A DNA stretch of 64,000 bases, from NCBI GenBank assembly GCA_903875575.1, contig CAIQWJ010000005.1:1-64000 (forward strand). Direction: 5' to 3'. The translations under genes and the position numbers were made by a program. The notes beneath the pieces were generated by a model that saw nothing but the letters and a program-made list of their open reading frames with translations, was not told the DNA's origin and did no database searches. The number at the start of each line of letters is the position of its first letter. The stretch's first letter is position 1. This document shows, in pieces, positions 36,409 to 45,700 of the stretch. This stretch comes from an uncultured Acidobacteriia bacterium (GTDB lineage: Bacteria; Acidobacteriota; Terriglobia; Bryobacterales; Bryobacteraceae).

Positions 36409-36633
36409 CTAATCGAGCTTTTCGATCCGGTAGTCTTCAATCACGGGATTGCTCAGAACGTCGCGGGCTATCGCATCCAGATCTTCTCCGGCATCGAGCG
36501 TGATTTCGAAGAACTTACCCTGGCGGACTTCTTCCACACCCTTGTGTCCGAGGCCGCTCAGCGCCGCCCGAATGGCCTGGCCCTGCGGATCGAGAACGGA
36601 TTTTTTGAAGGTTACGTAGACGCGTGCTTTCAC
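36409..36633 (-). CDS. purS: Phosphoribosylformylglycinamidine synthase subunit PurS
   Basis: Small subunit of the three-part FGAM synthase (PurSQL) of purine synthesis. At 74 residues it has the family length, with the typical start RVYVTFKKSVLDPQGQAIRA, the block LSGLGHKGVEEVRQGKFFEI and the end SNPVIEDYRIEKLD. PurQ and PurL are not nearby, so the subunit is encoded apart from its partners. Confidence 0.92.
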   Translation of the reverse strand: MKARVYVTFKKSVLDPQGQAIRAALSGLGHKGVEEVRQGKFFEITLDAGEDLDAIARDVLSNPVIEDYRIEKLD

Positions 36634-36694
36634 TGATCCATCTTAGCGCCCGGCATTTAGTGCCCGCCCGGCGATGCACGGAGGCCGGCCCGGC

Positions 36695-36937
36695 TTACTC
36701 TTCTTCGAAAAGTCCGATCTGCCGGTCGGACACCAGCGAAACTTTTTTCTTCTTGTCCGGCGGAGGCGCGAAGGTGCGCATGAGCGCCATCATCTTCTGG
36801 TGCATCTCGCAGATCTCCACCAGCAGCAGGCACCGTTCGCAGCCGCCGCGTACGGCTCCGCGTCCACCATCGAACGGGTCGAACATGGGGTGTCGCGAAC
36901 ATTTGCCGCGCCAGCGGACAATTCCAAGTTTCAACAT
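36695..36937 (-). CDS. Small conserved Cys-containing protein
   Basis: 80 residues with the motif RHPMFDPFDGGRGAVRGGC followed by CLLLVEICEMHQKMMALM. Cys13, Cys33, Cys36 and Cys44 could form a metal site. The C-terminus is basic and then acidic (DKKKKVSLVSDRQIGLFEEE). I do not know a function. It lies 31 bases downstream of the RND adaptor gene and 61 bases upstream of purS on the same strand. Confidence 0.6.
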   Translation of the reverse strand: MLKLGIVRWRGKCSRHPMFDPFDGGRGAVRGGCERCLLLVEICEMHQKMMALMRTFAPPPDKKKKVSLVSDRQIGLFEEE

Positions 36938-36968
36938 CGGAACTATTGTATATGCCGGGAGTTACGGC

Positions 36969-38336
36969 TCAGCGGCCTGCGCCCCGACCTGACCCGCCCG
37001 CAGCCCCCGGTGCCGCATACGGCCGCACGACAACGCCTTCCCGAACCAGATCGCTCGGGTTCACCACCACCTGCTGTCCGGCGACGACGCCGCTGAGGAT
37101 CTCCAGATCGGCACCGTAGTCGCGGCCCGGTTGCACCGGGGTGAGGTGAATCTTCTTCAGCCCCTTGCCCCCAGCTGCGTCAGTCAGTACAGCAACCTGC
37201 ATGCCGGAAGCACTGGTGATGAGAGCGTCGCCACGCACGGTTGGCGGTGGCGAATCCCGATGATTGCGGAAATGGACGCTGGCATACATGCCGGGAAACA
37301 ACTTGCCATCGGCATTGGGCAACTGCAACTCCGTGAGCAAAGTTCGCGCGGTCGGGTCCAGCGTGCCCGAAGTACGGGTTACCTTCGCCTGATACTCTTT
37401 GCCCGGCCGGTCGGCAAACGTCAGCGTCGCGGTCATACCCGGGTGCATCGCGGAGGCCGCCGATTGCGGCACGCCGACGAACACCCGCAGGGTCCCGATC
37501 TGCGCCACGCGGAACATCTCATTGCCCGCGGCCGGAGTGGCGGCCACGGTGCCGGACTGCGTAGAGGGCGAACTGCCCTGCCCGCCGCCGTTCGCGGAAA
37601 TCAAATACCCCACGTCGACATTGCGGACCGTCACCACCCCTGCAAGGGGCGAACGAACATTCTTGAACTCCTGCAACGCGATGACGCGGTCCAGATTCGC
37701 CTGTGCCGCGCTCACGTTGTCCTGGCCGCCGCTCACATTGGCCTGCTGAGCCGTCACAAGGGCTTCCGCCGATTTCCCGCTCGATACCTGAGTCTCATAC
37801 TCCTGGCGGGCCACGGCACCGTCTTTTACCAGGCCTTCATAGCGGGCCAGTGTCGCTTTGGCCAGATCCCGTTGCGCTTCGGCCTGCACCAGCGACGCGC
37901 GCGCCATGCCCAATTGCTGTTTTGCCTGGCCCAGGGCCGCCCGCGCCTGCGCCACCTCCTGATCCAGATCCGGCGTATCCAGTTCCGCGAGGATCTGGCC
38001 CGCTTTCACGTGATCCCCAATGTCTGCCAGACGCTTTCGCACATAGCCTGGAGCCCGCGCGTAAATCGACGCTTCCGAGACCGCCGTGACGCTGCCCGGC
38101 AGCACGATATCCACGTCGGCCACCGCCTGGCGTACGATCGCGGTAGTCACCAGTGGAACCTCGTCAGCCACTTCTTTCGCTGCGGCAACTGCGGCGTTTT
38201 CACGATCCCGGTGCGGCAGGTATCCACCCAGCCACACCGCCACCACAACAACCGTCATCACAATGACCAGCAACGCGATCTTGCCGGCCGGAATATGGTG
38301 CGGGTGACCGGGCTGTACGTTCTGCTCCTCGCTCAT
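36969..38336 (-). CDS. RND efflux periplasmic adaptor (membrane fusion protein)
   Basis: 455 residues. One N-terminal membrane anchor (about 17-37) is followed by the split lipoyl domain (ARAPGYVRKRLADIGDHV; LAGVVTVRNVDVGYLIS). Between these is a long coiled-coil hairpin (QEVAQARAALGQAKQQLGMA, continuing to about residue 215), then the barrel and membrane-proximal domains. The C-terminus is Gly/Arg/Pro-rich. It forms a tripartite pump with the permease encoded 42 bases upstream. No TolC-like outer channel gene is in the window. Confidence 0.93.
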   Translation of the reverse strand: MSEEQNVQPGHPHHIPAGKIALLVIVMTVVVVAVWLGGYLPHRDRENAAVAAAKEVADEVPLVTTAIVRQAVADVDIVLPGSVTAVSEASIYARAPGYVRKRLADIGDHVKAGQILAELDTPDLDQEVAQARAALGQAKQQLGMARASLVQAEAQRDLAKATLARYEGLVKDGAVARQEYETQVSSGKSAEALVTAQQANVSGGQDNVSAAQANLDRVIALQEFKNVRSPLAGVVTVRNVDVGYLISANGGGQGSSPSTQSGTVAATPAAGNEMFRVAQIGTLRVFVGVPQSAASAMHPGMTATLTFADRPGKEYQAKVTRTSGTLDPTARTLLTELQLPNADGKLFPGMYASVHFRNHRDSPPPTVRGDALITSASGMQVAVLTDAAGGKGLKKIHLTPVQPGRDYGADLEILSGVVAGQQVVVNPSDLVREGVVVRPYAAPGAAGGSGRGAGR

Positions 38337-38378
38337 GAGTTTGCCACCAATCGATCCTGTCTCATTTCAACCATTCCG

Positions 38379-41300
38379 TTACTCCGCCGCGCCAAAGCCA
38401 AGCCTCTGGTGCGCCTCGTCTTCAATCTGCCGGTCCTGATTCACCGGCGGCTTCCGCCGCAGGAAGCTGTAAACCATCGGCACGAAAAACAACGTACTGA
38501 AAGTTGCGAACAGCAGGCCGCCGATGACGGCGCGCCCCAGGGGAGCGTTCTGTTCCCCGCCCTCGCCCATCCCCAGTGCCATCGGGAGCATGCCGACAAT
38601 CATGGCCAGCGCGGTCATCAGCACCGGCCGAATGCGGGTCACGCCCGCGGAGAGCGCGGCCTCAATGTGATCCTTACCCTCGAACCGTTCGTCATTGGCG
38701 AACGTCACCAGCAGAATACTGTTCGCGGTGGCCACGCCAACCGCCATGATCGCGCCCATCAGCGAAGGCACGTTGATCGTCGTCTGCGTCGCGAACAACA
38801 TCCAGAGAATACCCGCAAACGCGCCAGGCAGCGCGGTGAGAATGATGAACGGATCCAGCCACGACTGGAAATTGACCACCATCAGCAGATACACCAGCAG
38901 CACCGCAAATACCAGCCCCAGGCTCAGCCGTTTGAACGACGAAACCATGGTCTCCACCTGGCCGCGAAGTGAGACCACAAGTCCCTTCGGCACGTCTTTC
39001 GCCGAATCGTCCAGTACCTTCTGGATATCAGTGGCAACGCCCCCAAGGTCCCGCAGATCCGTGTTGGCGTAGACGTCGAAAACGGGCTGAACATTGAAGT
39101 GATTCAGCATGCCGGCGGTGGTGGTTCGTTTGGTGGCGCTCAACAGGTTATCCAGCAACTGAGGCTGTGCGCTGCTGCCGAGCGCGTTGATCGGCGTCTG
39201 GCGGACCGCATCGAGCGAGTTCATGCGCGATTGCGGGGTCTGCACGGCCACGCCGTAGCTCACTCCATTGACCGGATTCAGCCACTGCGCCGGCGCGATC
39301 TGGCCGCTCCCGCTGAGTGAAATCAGCATACTGTTGGCGACATCGCGCTGCGTCATGCCCGCCTGCACGGCCTTGTCGCGATCCACGTTCATTTCGATGG
39401 CCGGAGTATTCACTTCCTGACGAATATGAACATCCACCGCGCCGGGAATTACCCTGAGCTTGCGTTCCAGCATCTGCGCCACTTTCAGTGCCGCATTCTG
39501 ATCGCGCCCGGTAACCTGTACATCAATGGGCGCCGGAATGCCGAAATTCAAAATCTGGTTCGTGATGTTGGCAGCCTGAAAGAAAAATGTGTCGTCGGGA
39601 AAATGCGCATGCAGCATCGTCCGCAACTGGCGTTGAACTGCCGGGACGGAAAGGTGGCTCTCAGGGTTCAGAGACAGAAGGATTTCGCCGTCGCTGCTGC
39701 CGATAGTGGCGGAATCGCCGAAAGCCAGATTGAAGCCGCCGTTGGGCAGTCCGATGTTGTCGATCACTTCCGAAAGTGCGCCCTTGGGCAGGTCGGCGCG
39801 GATGGCATCTTCCACCTGACCGAATACCTTTTCCGTTTCTTCGATGCGCAGACCTTCCGGGGCCCGCACATGCAGACGCATCTGGCCGGAATCGATCGTC
39901 GGGAAGAAATCCGTACCCACCATCGCCGCCAGGAAAATCGACGCGCCCACAAAGAAGAGATAGATAAAGGTCACGCGTACCCGATGGTGCAGGCACCATC
40001 CGAGCGCCTTCTCATACTTATCGCGCATCCTCTCGAACTGGATATTAAACAGGTGGTGGGTCTTCCATATGATGCCCTTCGCGTGGGCCAGACCCGCTTC
40101 GCCCCGCGCGTAAATCTCCACTTCCGGCTTGAGCATGAAGTGCATCATGGTGGGCACGATGGTCCGCGAAAGAAAGTACGACATCATCATCGCGAACACC
40201 ACCGCCAGGGCCAGCGGCGTAAACAAAAATTTTGCCGGGCCCGTCAACAGGAGCACTGGCACGAACACGATACAAATCGCGAGCGTAGAAACGAAAGCCG
40301 GCAGTGCGATCTGTTGCGCGCCATCGAGAATGGCCCGCGTCAGCGGCTTGGCCATGCCCATATTGCGATGCACATTTTCAATTTCCACGGTCGCATCGTC
40401 CACCAGAATGCCCACCGCGAGCGCCATGCCGCCGAGCGTCATGGAATTAATGGTGTGGCCCATGGCCCACAGAATGATACAGGAAGTCAGAATCGACAGG
40501 GGTATGGAAGTACAGACAATCAGCGTACTTCGCCAACTGCCCAGGAACAGGAGAATCATCAGCGCGGTGAGCCCCGCGGCAATCAGGGCTTCGCGGGCCA
40601 CGCCGAAGATGGCGCCTTCCACAAAGAGACTCTGATCGAACATCGGCTTGACGTCCAGCGTGGGCGGCAGCCCGGCCAGAATGGTGGGCAGCAGCTTCTT
40701 GATGGCCTTCACAATGTCGAGCGTGGATGCCTGACCGTTTTTCAGAATCGTAATCAGCGAGGAGCGCTGGCCATTTTCCCGCACGACGTTGATCTGAGGG
40801 CCGTAGCCGTCGCGGATCTGCGCCACGTCTTTGATGCGAATCACGGAACCGTTCGATACTTTCAGGGGCAGATCGTTCAGTCCCTGAATCGTGGTGGGGC
40901 TGCTGTTCAGCCGGATAAAGTAGTCGCGGTCCCCCATCTTCGCCTGGCCGGCGGGCAGAATCAGATTCTGCGCGACCATGGCGTTGGAAACATCGGTCGC
41001 CGTAACGTTGTTCGCGAACAACGCATTTGGATCCAGATCCACCATCACCTGAGCGAACTTGCCGCCATAAGGGAGAGGAATGGATGCACCCTGAATGCTG
41101 GCCAGCTGCGTGCGGATAAAGTTCTGACCGAGGTTGAAGATTTCCTGCTCGCTGAGCACTTTGCTCGAAAGTCCCAGTTGCAGAATGGGAACGCTGGAGG
41201 CGTCGTACTTCAGGATGGCCGGCGGGAAAATGCCCGGCGGCATGGTGCGAATAATCGGCTGGCTGATCGCGGTGATCTGGGCGATGGCCAGATCGATCTT

Positions 41301-41600
41301 GACGTTCGGCTGAAAGAAGACGCGAATCACGGCAACGCCGGTGTAAGACGACGAATCGATATGCTCGATATCGTTGACCGTGGTGGACAGAGCGCGCTCG
41401 AACGACGTGACGATACGGCTGTTCATCTCCTCGGGCGAGATGCCATTGTAAGTCCACACCACGCTCACCACGGGGATGTCGATGTAAGGAAAAATATCCT
41501 TCTGCATCGTGTCAATGGCAAGACCGCCGAGGACGGCGATCAGGATGGCCATCACGACAAACGTATAAGGACGGCGTAAAGCGAGTTTAACGATCCACAC
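38379..41600 (-). CDS. RND efflux permease (AcrB/MdtB-like)
   Basis: 1073-residue inner-membrane proton-driven transporter with twelve membrane helices and two large periplasmic loops. The start MWIVKLALRRPYTFVVMAIL is typical. The helix-4 proton relay has the Asp pair in VGILVDDATVEIENVHRNMG, and the conserved SVVWTYNGISPEEM and NSRIVTSFERAL are in the first porter domain. The family exports drugs, solvents or lipophilic compounds; the substrate cannot be told. It is probably cotranscribed with the adaptor downstream. Confidence 0.94.
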   Translation of the reverse strand: MWIVKLALRRPYTFVVMAILIAVLGGLAIDTMQKDIFPYIDIPVVSVVWTYNGISPEEMNSRIVTSFERALSTTVNDIEHIDSSSYTGVAVIRVFFQPNVKIDLAIAQITAISQPIIRTMPPGIFPPAILKYDASSVPILQLGLSSKVLSEQEIFNLGQNFIRTQLASIQGASIPLPYGGKFAQVMVDLDPNALFANNVTATDVSNAMVAQNLILPAGQAKMGDRDYFIRLNSSPTTIQGLNDLPLKVSNGSVIRIKDVAQIRDGYGPQINVVRENGQRSSLITILKNGQASTLDIVKAIKKLLPTILAGLPPTLDVKPMFDQSLFVEGAIFGVAREALIAAGLTALMILLFLGSWRSTLIVCTSIPLSILTSCIILWAMGHTINSMTLGGMALAVGILVDDATVEIENVHRNMGMAKPLTRAILDGAQQIALPAFVSTLAICIVFVPVLLLTGPAKFLFTPLALAVVFAMMMSYFLSRTIVPTMMHFMLKPEVEIYARGEAGLAHAKGIIWKTHHLFNIQFERMRDKYEKALGWCLHHRVRVTFIYLFFVGASIFLAAMVGTDFFPTIDSGQMRLHVRAPEGLRIEETEKVFGQVEDAIRADLPKGALSEVIDNIGLPNGGFNLAFGDSATIGSSDGEILLSLNPESHLSVPAVQRQLRTMLHAHFPDDTFFFQAANITNQILNFGIPAPIDVQVTGRDQNAALKVAQMLERKLRVIPGAVDVHIRQEVNTPAIEMNVDRDKAVQAGMTQRDVANSMLISLSGSGQIAPAQWLNPVNGVSYGVAVQTPQSRMNSLDAVRQTPINALGSSAQPQLLDNLLSATKRTTTAGMLNHFNVQPVFDVYANTDLRDLGGVATDIQKVLDDSAKDVPKGLVVSLRGQVETMVSSFKRLSLGLVFAVLLVYLLMVVNFQSWLDPFIILTALPGAFAGILWMLFATQTTINVPSLMGAIMAVGVATANSILLVTFANDERFEGKDHIEAALSAGVTRIRPVLMTALAMIVGMLPMALGMGEGGEQNAPLGRAVIGGLLFATFSTLFFVPMVYSFLRRKPPVNQDRQIEDEAHQRLGFGAAE

Positions 41601-41661
41601 AGTAGAGTTGTTCCGAGAGGAAGGCGCGTAAAAACCAGTGTAACGGACGCGGTTCGGCTAT

Positions 41662-42708
41662 CTAACGGTGGAGGGCGGAAATCACGTAAGCGTGGGCCAA
41701 AGTTGGTACGAAATCGCTCGTTTCGAGCCCAGCTTCGGCCAACCAGGCACGGTATTCGGCACCGCTGTAGGCGCGGCCTTCGGTGAGAGTAAACAGCTGC
41801 GCCGAATAGCACGCCACTGCCAAAGGGCCATCCAGCGCGTCATTGAGAAGGACGTCATGAATGATCAGGCGGCCGCCCGGTCGCAGGCAGTCCGCGCATT
41901 TGCGAATGAGAGTTTGGCAATCTGTAACATCCCAGTCATGCAGAATATTCGAGAGCAGCGCAAAATCAGCGGAGGGTAAAGGAGCCGTAAACATATCGCC
42001 TTCCAGCCACTCGATGCGGTCGCTCACACCGTAGCTTTCGGCAAACTCCTTCGCAATGCGAAGTACTTCGGGGCGGTCGAGGATGATGGCGCGAAGGTCC
42101 GGGTTCCGTTGCAGGAGAGAGATAGAGTAGATCCCCGTACCGCCGCCCACATCGAGCAGCGTCCCGGAACAGGGCGACAACCGTTCTGCCAAAACCGGCG
42201 CGACATTCTTCGCCCGTCCGGCAAGGGCCAGTGTCAGTTGACGGGCAGAAGCCTCCTTCTCCATCGCCGATTCCATGCCTTCTTTATAGATGAAAGCGGC
42301 ACCGGCGTCCTTGTCGACGCTGTTCGCCGGACGGTTGCTGCGCAGACGCTCCACGAGTTCCAGAACGGCGGGCGATTCCGCCGCCAGCCCGATGTAGCCG
42401 GCGATGCTGAAATAATTCTCCGGCACAAGCTGCTCTGCCGCCTGGGGCGACAGCGTCAGCAGGCCGGCGGCGTCAGCCACAATGAGGCCCATCGCGCGGA
42501 GCGCGGTGATCAGCACGATGGCGGGGCGTTCTTCCAGGCCCAGCGCACCCGCAAGATCCCCAAATGTCATTCCACCCGCCACCAGATGCTCGAAAACGCG
42601 GAAATGCGCAACGGCGGCAGTGAGCAGATTCGACGCGAAACCCGCACGGAAGTATTCGAAGATCGGGGTCGGGTCCAGGCTCGGCGGTTCAGTGGCGTTC
42701 AGCGGCAT
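41662..42708 (-). CDS. O-methyltransferase (dimerising, type 2)
   Basis: 348 residues with an N-terminal winged-helix dimerisation domain (MTFGDLAGALGLEERPAIVL) and a C-terminal class I methyltransferase. Motif I is LLDVGGGTGIYSISLL, and the catalytic region NILHDWDVTDCQTLIRKC resembles O-methyltransferases of small phenolic or polyketide substrates. It starts only seven bases after the STAND gene's stop, so it is probably the last gene of the gasdermin operon. Its place in that system is unclear: it could modify a signal, or be a passenger. No regulatory site separates it from the operon. Confidence 0.85.
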   Translation of the reverse strand: MPLNATEPPSLDPTPIFEYFRAGFASNLLTAAVAHFRVFEHLVAGGMTFGDLAGALGLEERPAIVLITALRAMGLIVADAAGLLTLSPQAAEQLVPENYFSIAGYIGLAAESPAVLELVERLRSNRPANSVDKDAGAAFIYKEGMESAMEKEASARQLTLALAGRAKNVAPVLAERLSPCSGTLLDVGGGTGIYSISLLQRNPDLRAIILDRPEVLRIAKEFAESYGVSDRIEWLEGDMFTAPLPSADFALLSNILHDWDVTDCQTLIRKCADCLRPGGRLIIHDVLLNDALDGPLAVACYSAQLFTLTEGRAYSGAEYRAWLAEAGLETSDFVPTLAHAYVISALHR

Positions 42709-42715
42709 GCCTCTC

Positions 42716-45700
42716 CTAATCGTGTTGCTTTCTCTTGTTCAGATCGGAAATCACTACGTTGCGCACTGCCTGTTCGGCCGTGAGACGGCCCGGCACCACA
42801 TTCGTGGAACCGGCAAAACCAAGGGCATCAGACAACCCGGTCATGTCCACCTTTTTGTAAAGTACTTCCCGCCCCTCAAACAGGACTCGCACCGCATTCT
42901 CCGTTCTGCTGACCTCCACCCTCACGTGCCGCCATTCCCCGTTGGTATAGGTGTCGGCACTCCCTTCGGCCGTACCCACCAGTTGATCCGCCTTACCGGT
43001 TTCATTCCTGACCATCTGGATTAACCGGGCGTCAAAGGTGTTGATATGCAGCGCCAAACCGGAACCTACTTCTCCCCTTTTGGGCAAATCGGCGTAGGCC
43101 GAAATTATCGACCGGTAGGCCAGGCGATCCCGCGCGAAAAGAAAAACGACACCCTGCCCCGTGGCGGAAGGACTGGCAGAGACCGAATTCCGTACCGAGT
43201 ATTCGAAATCCACGGCATAATCGCGCGGGAGCCTCGTGTCATTATCCAGCAGCACGGCAGTGTTTTGCCCAAACCTCTGATCGGTGGCCAGAATGATCCT
43301 GTCGTTTTGAAAGGCCGGAATGGCGGGCAGGGAGATGGTGCGCAGCTTTTCTTTCCCCAGTCGCGCCAGAGTGATCACGTTGTTCGAACGAAAAGCCAGG
43401 CTGGCATCCGGGGCCGAAGTACCAGCATGGGTAATTCTCACATTACTGATGGTCTGCTCTTCCACCGCATCACCCGTGGCACCACCAAAGCCGAAACTGC
43501 CATAGGTGGTATCGAGCGCGGGCCGCGTGGGAGCACGGGAAATCGCAAGGAGGCCGTCAATGTAAACGTTGATGCCCTGGAAATTCGGCCCGGAAGCACC
43601 AGGGCACATCGACGCGGTACTAAACGGGCTGACCTCGATACACACATGCCTGGGATTGTCGCCCGGCTTCACGTTCGGGAACACAGCGGTACCCTCATGG
43701 TGCCCGTCGTCCGATGTCCCCGGACCGTAGAAGCGGAGTCCAATGCCGGGATTCCTGTAGACGTAAGAGTTGAAGACCACAGCGTAACCACTGCCGGGAG
43801 CGAAGCTGAAATCGGGCGTTTTCAGAGAATTCTCTTCATAGGGCACCGGGTCTTTATAGAACATGAAAGAGAAGCCATCTCCGAAGTAACTGGGGGAATT
43901 TCCCAGGCTTCGAAGGTTGTAATCGAACTCCACCTTGAACGCGCCCCGGAGGCTCTGCCGGTGCAGAATGGCGGTGCGGGCTCCGCCAAGCTGATCGGGC
44001 ATCAGCCGGATCGTATCGCCAACCACGGACGGATAGGTGGCTGCGGCTATCGCCCCGCGACTCAGCAACTCAGAGTCGTCGGCCTCCTGCTTCGTAAAGT
44101 GCGTTTGACGTGTCGATCCGGTTCCAAAGAATTTCGCGGCTGCCTGCTTTGCTTTGTCGTTCATGGCCAGACGGGTTTCGTCTACCGGTTCGTCGCCAAA
44201 GTCGCCGTAACCCAACTCCGCACCCGATCTCACCAGCAACTTATGCCGCAGTGCGTGGCTGCTCTCGCCGGAAAGGAGTACCTTCAGATCCCACTTCTCT
44301 TCCTTTGATTTAGGCCCCGGCTTAAATATCTCCGGGAATAACGGCGTGCGGTGGATATCCCCGTCCATCGACACGTTCGTCAGTGTGTCCGCCTTTTCGC
44401 TGAAGCCCACAGCGACCACCGCGAGCTTGTGCTGCAGTGAATCCGCCCGCACGATTCCGCTTTTGCCGTCCAGCACTCTGACGTGTCCGTTGGCGTAGCC
44501 AGCCACAATCATTGACGATCCGGGCCAGAAAGCCAAAGACGTCACCGGGCCGGCCGCGGGCGTGTTGAAGGTGCCATCGCGGAGCAGGACGGGTTTGCCC
44601 GCTGCGATCCGGTAGAAACGGATAGAGGCATCCTCAAACCCTGCGGCCAGCACAGGCGAGGGATCCTTTGACCACGCCAGCGTCCGCACAATGGGACAGC
44701 CCACAGCCAACTGGCAGGGTAGTTCAGCAAATGGCTCCGGGTTGGCGGTGGCCGAAGGAGAACGAAACAGCAACAGGTGTCCGGAGGATGTGCCCGCCGC
44801 CAGAAGACCACCGCTCCAGGAGAGCGCAGTAATCCGATCGTTCCCGGAATACGTCCAGGTCCGCTTTGAAGTGGCGTCGTCCGCGAAGATAATTCCGTTC
44901 TCCGTTCTTTCCGGACTGGGAAATCGCTGGAAGCCGATCGCAAACTTCTGCTCGGTGGAATCCACGGCGATGGATTCAATCCTGACCTGATTGAGGACGG
45001 TACCAGGCTGACCAGACAGGCTCGCGGGAATCTTACAGTCACGGAAGCACTTGAGAACGGAAGGCCGCTTCCCTTCGGGCTCCGTCGATCCCGCGATGTC
45101 TTTACTCAGATAGAGATGGCCCGTCGAGGGTACCAACGCGGCATGGTCCATGGCTTCCGTGCTGGCGGTGTCATTGCCGGTGCTTCTATAGCCCGGATAG
45201 AAATCCGGCCACAGCAGATAGCCAGCCACAGACGATACATCCGGCACGGGGCCGTGAGCGCGGTCGAGGGCATCGAGGGCGTACATCCAGGCACGCTGCG
45301 AATCTTCCGGAGAGTCGTTTTGTGAGCGAAGGTCGGCACTGGTGGCCTTCTCGATAAACAGCCCGGTGACCGCATTGTCCGTCGCCGCCAGGGCGTCGGT
45401 GGCGGTCTTCTCCGCCGCTACTGCCTGCAGTTGGCGAACCTTGGCGTCCGTCTGCGCGGCAAACTCTTTGGCTGCCTCTCCCAATGCGCTCGCCGCTGCA
45501 CTGACCGCAACACTCTTGGCCATGCCCGCGATGACCGAACTGCTCCGTGCCGCATTCCACTCCCATCCCGCGACGCACAACGCAATCACTGACAATCCGA
45601 CCAGAGCCTTGAGGAAGATGTTATTCCTGCGCAGACGGTCGGCCTGGGCTTTTTCCCGGACCGCCTGCTCTCTTTCTCTCTGCGCCTGGTCGCGGTCGCG

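Noticed and set aside
39426-41579. 717-codon plus-strand open frame
   Set aside because: Antisense shadow of the RND permease, rich in His/Arg/Gln and without any motif.
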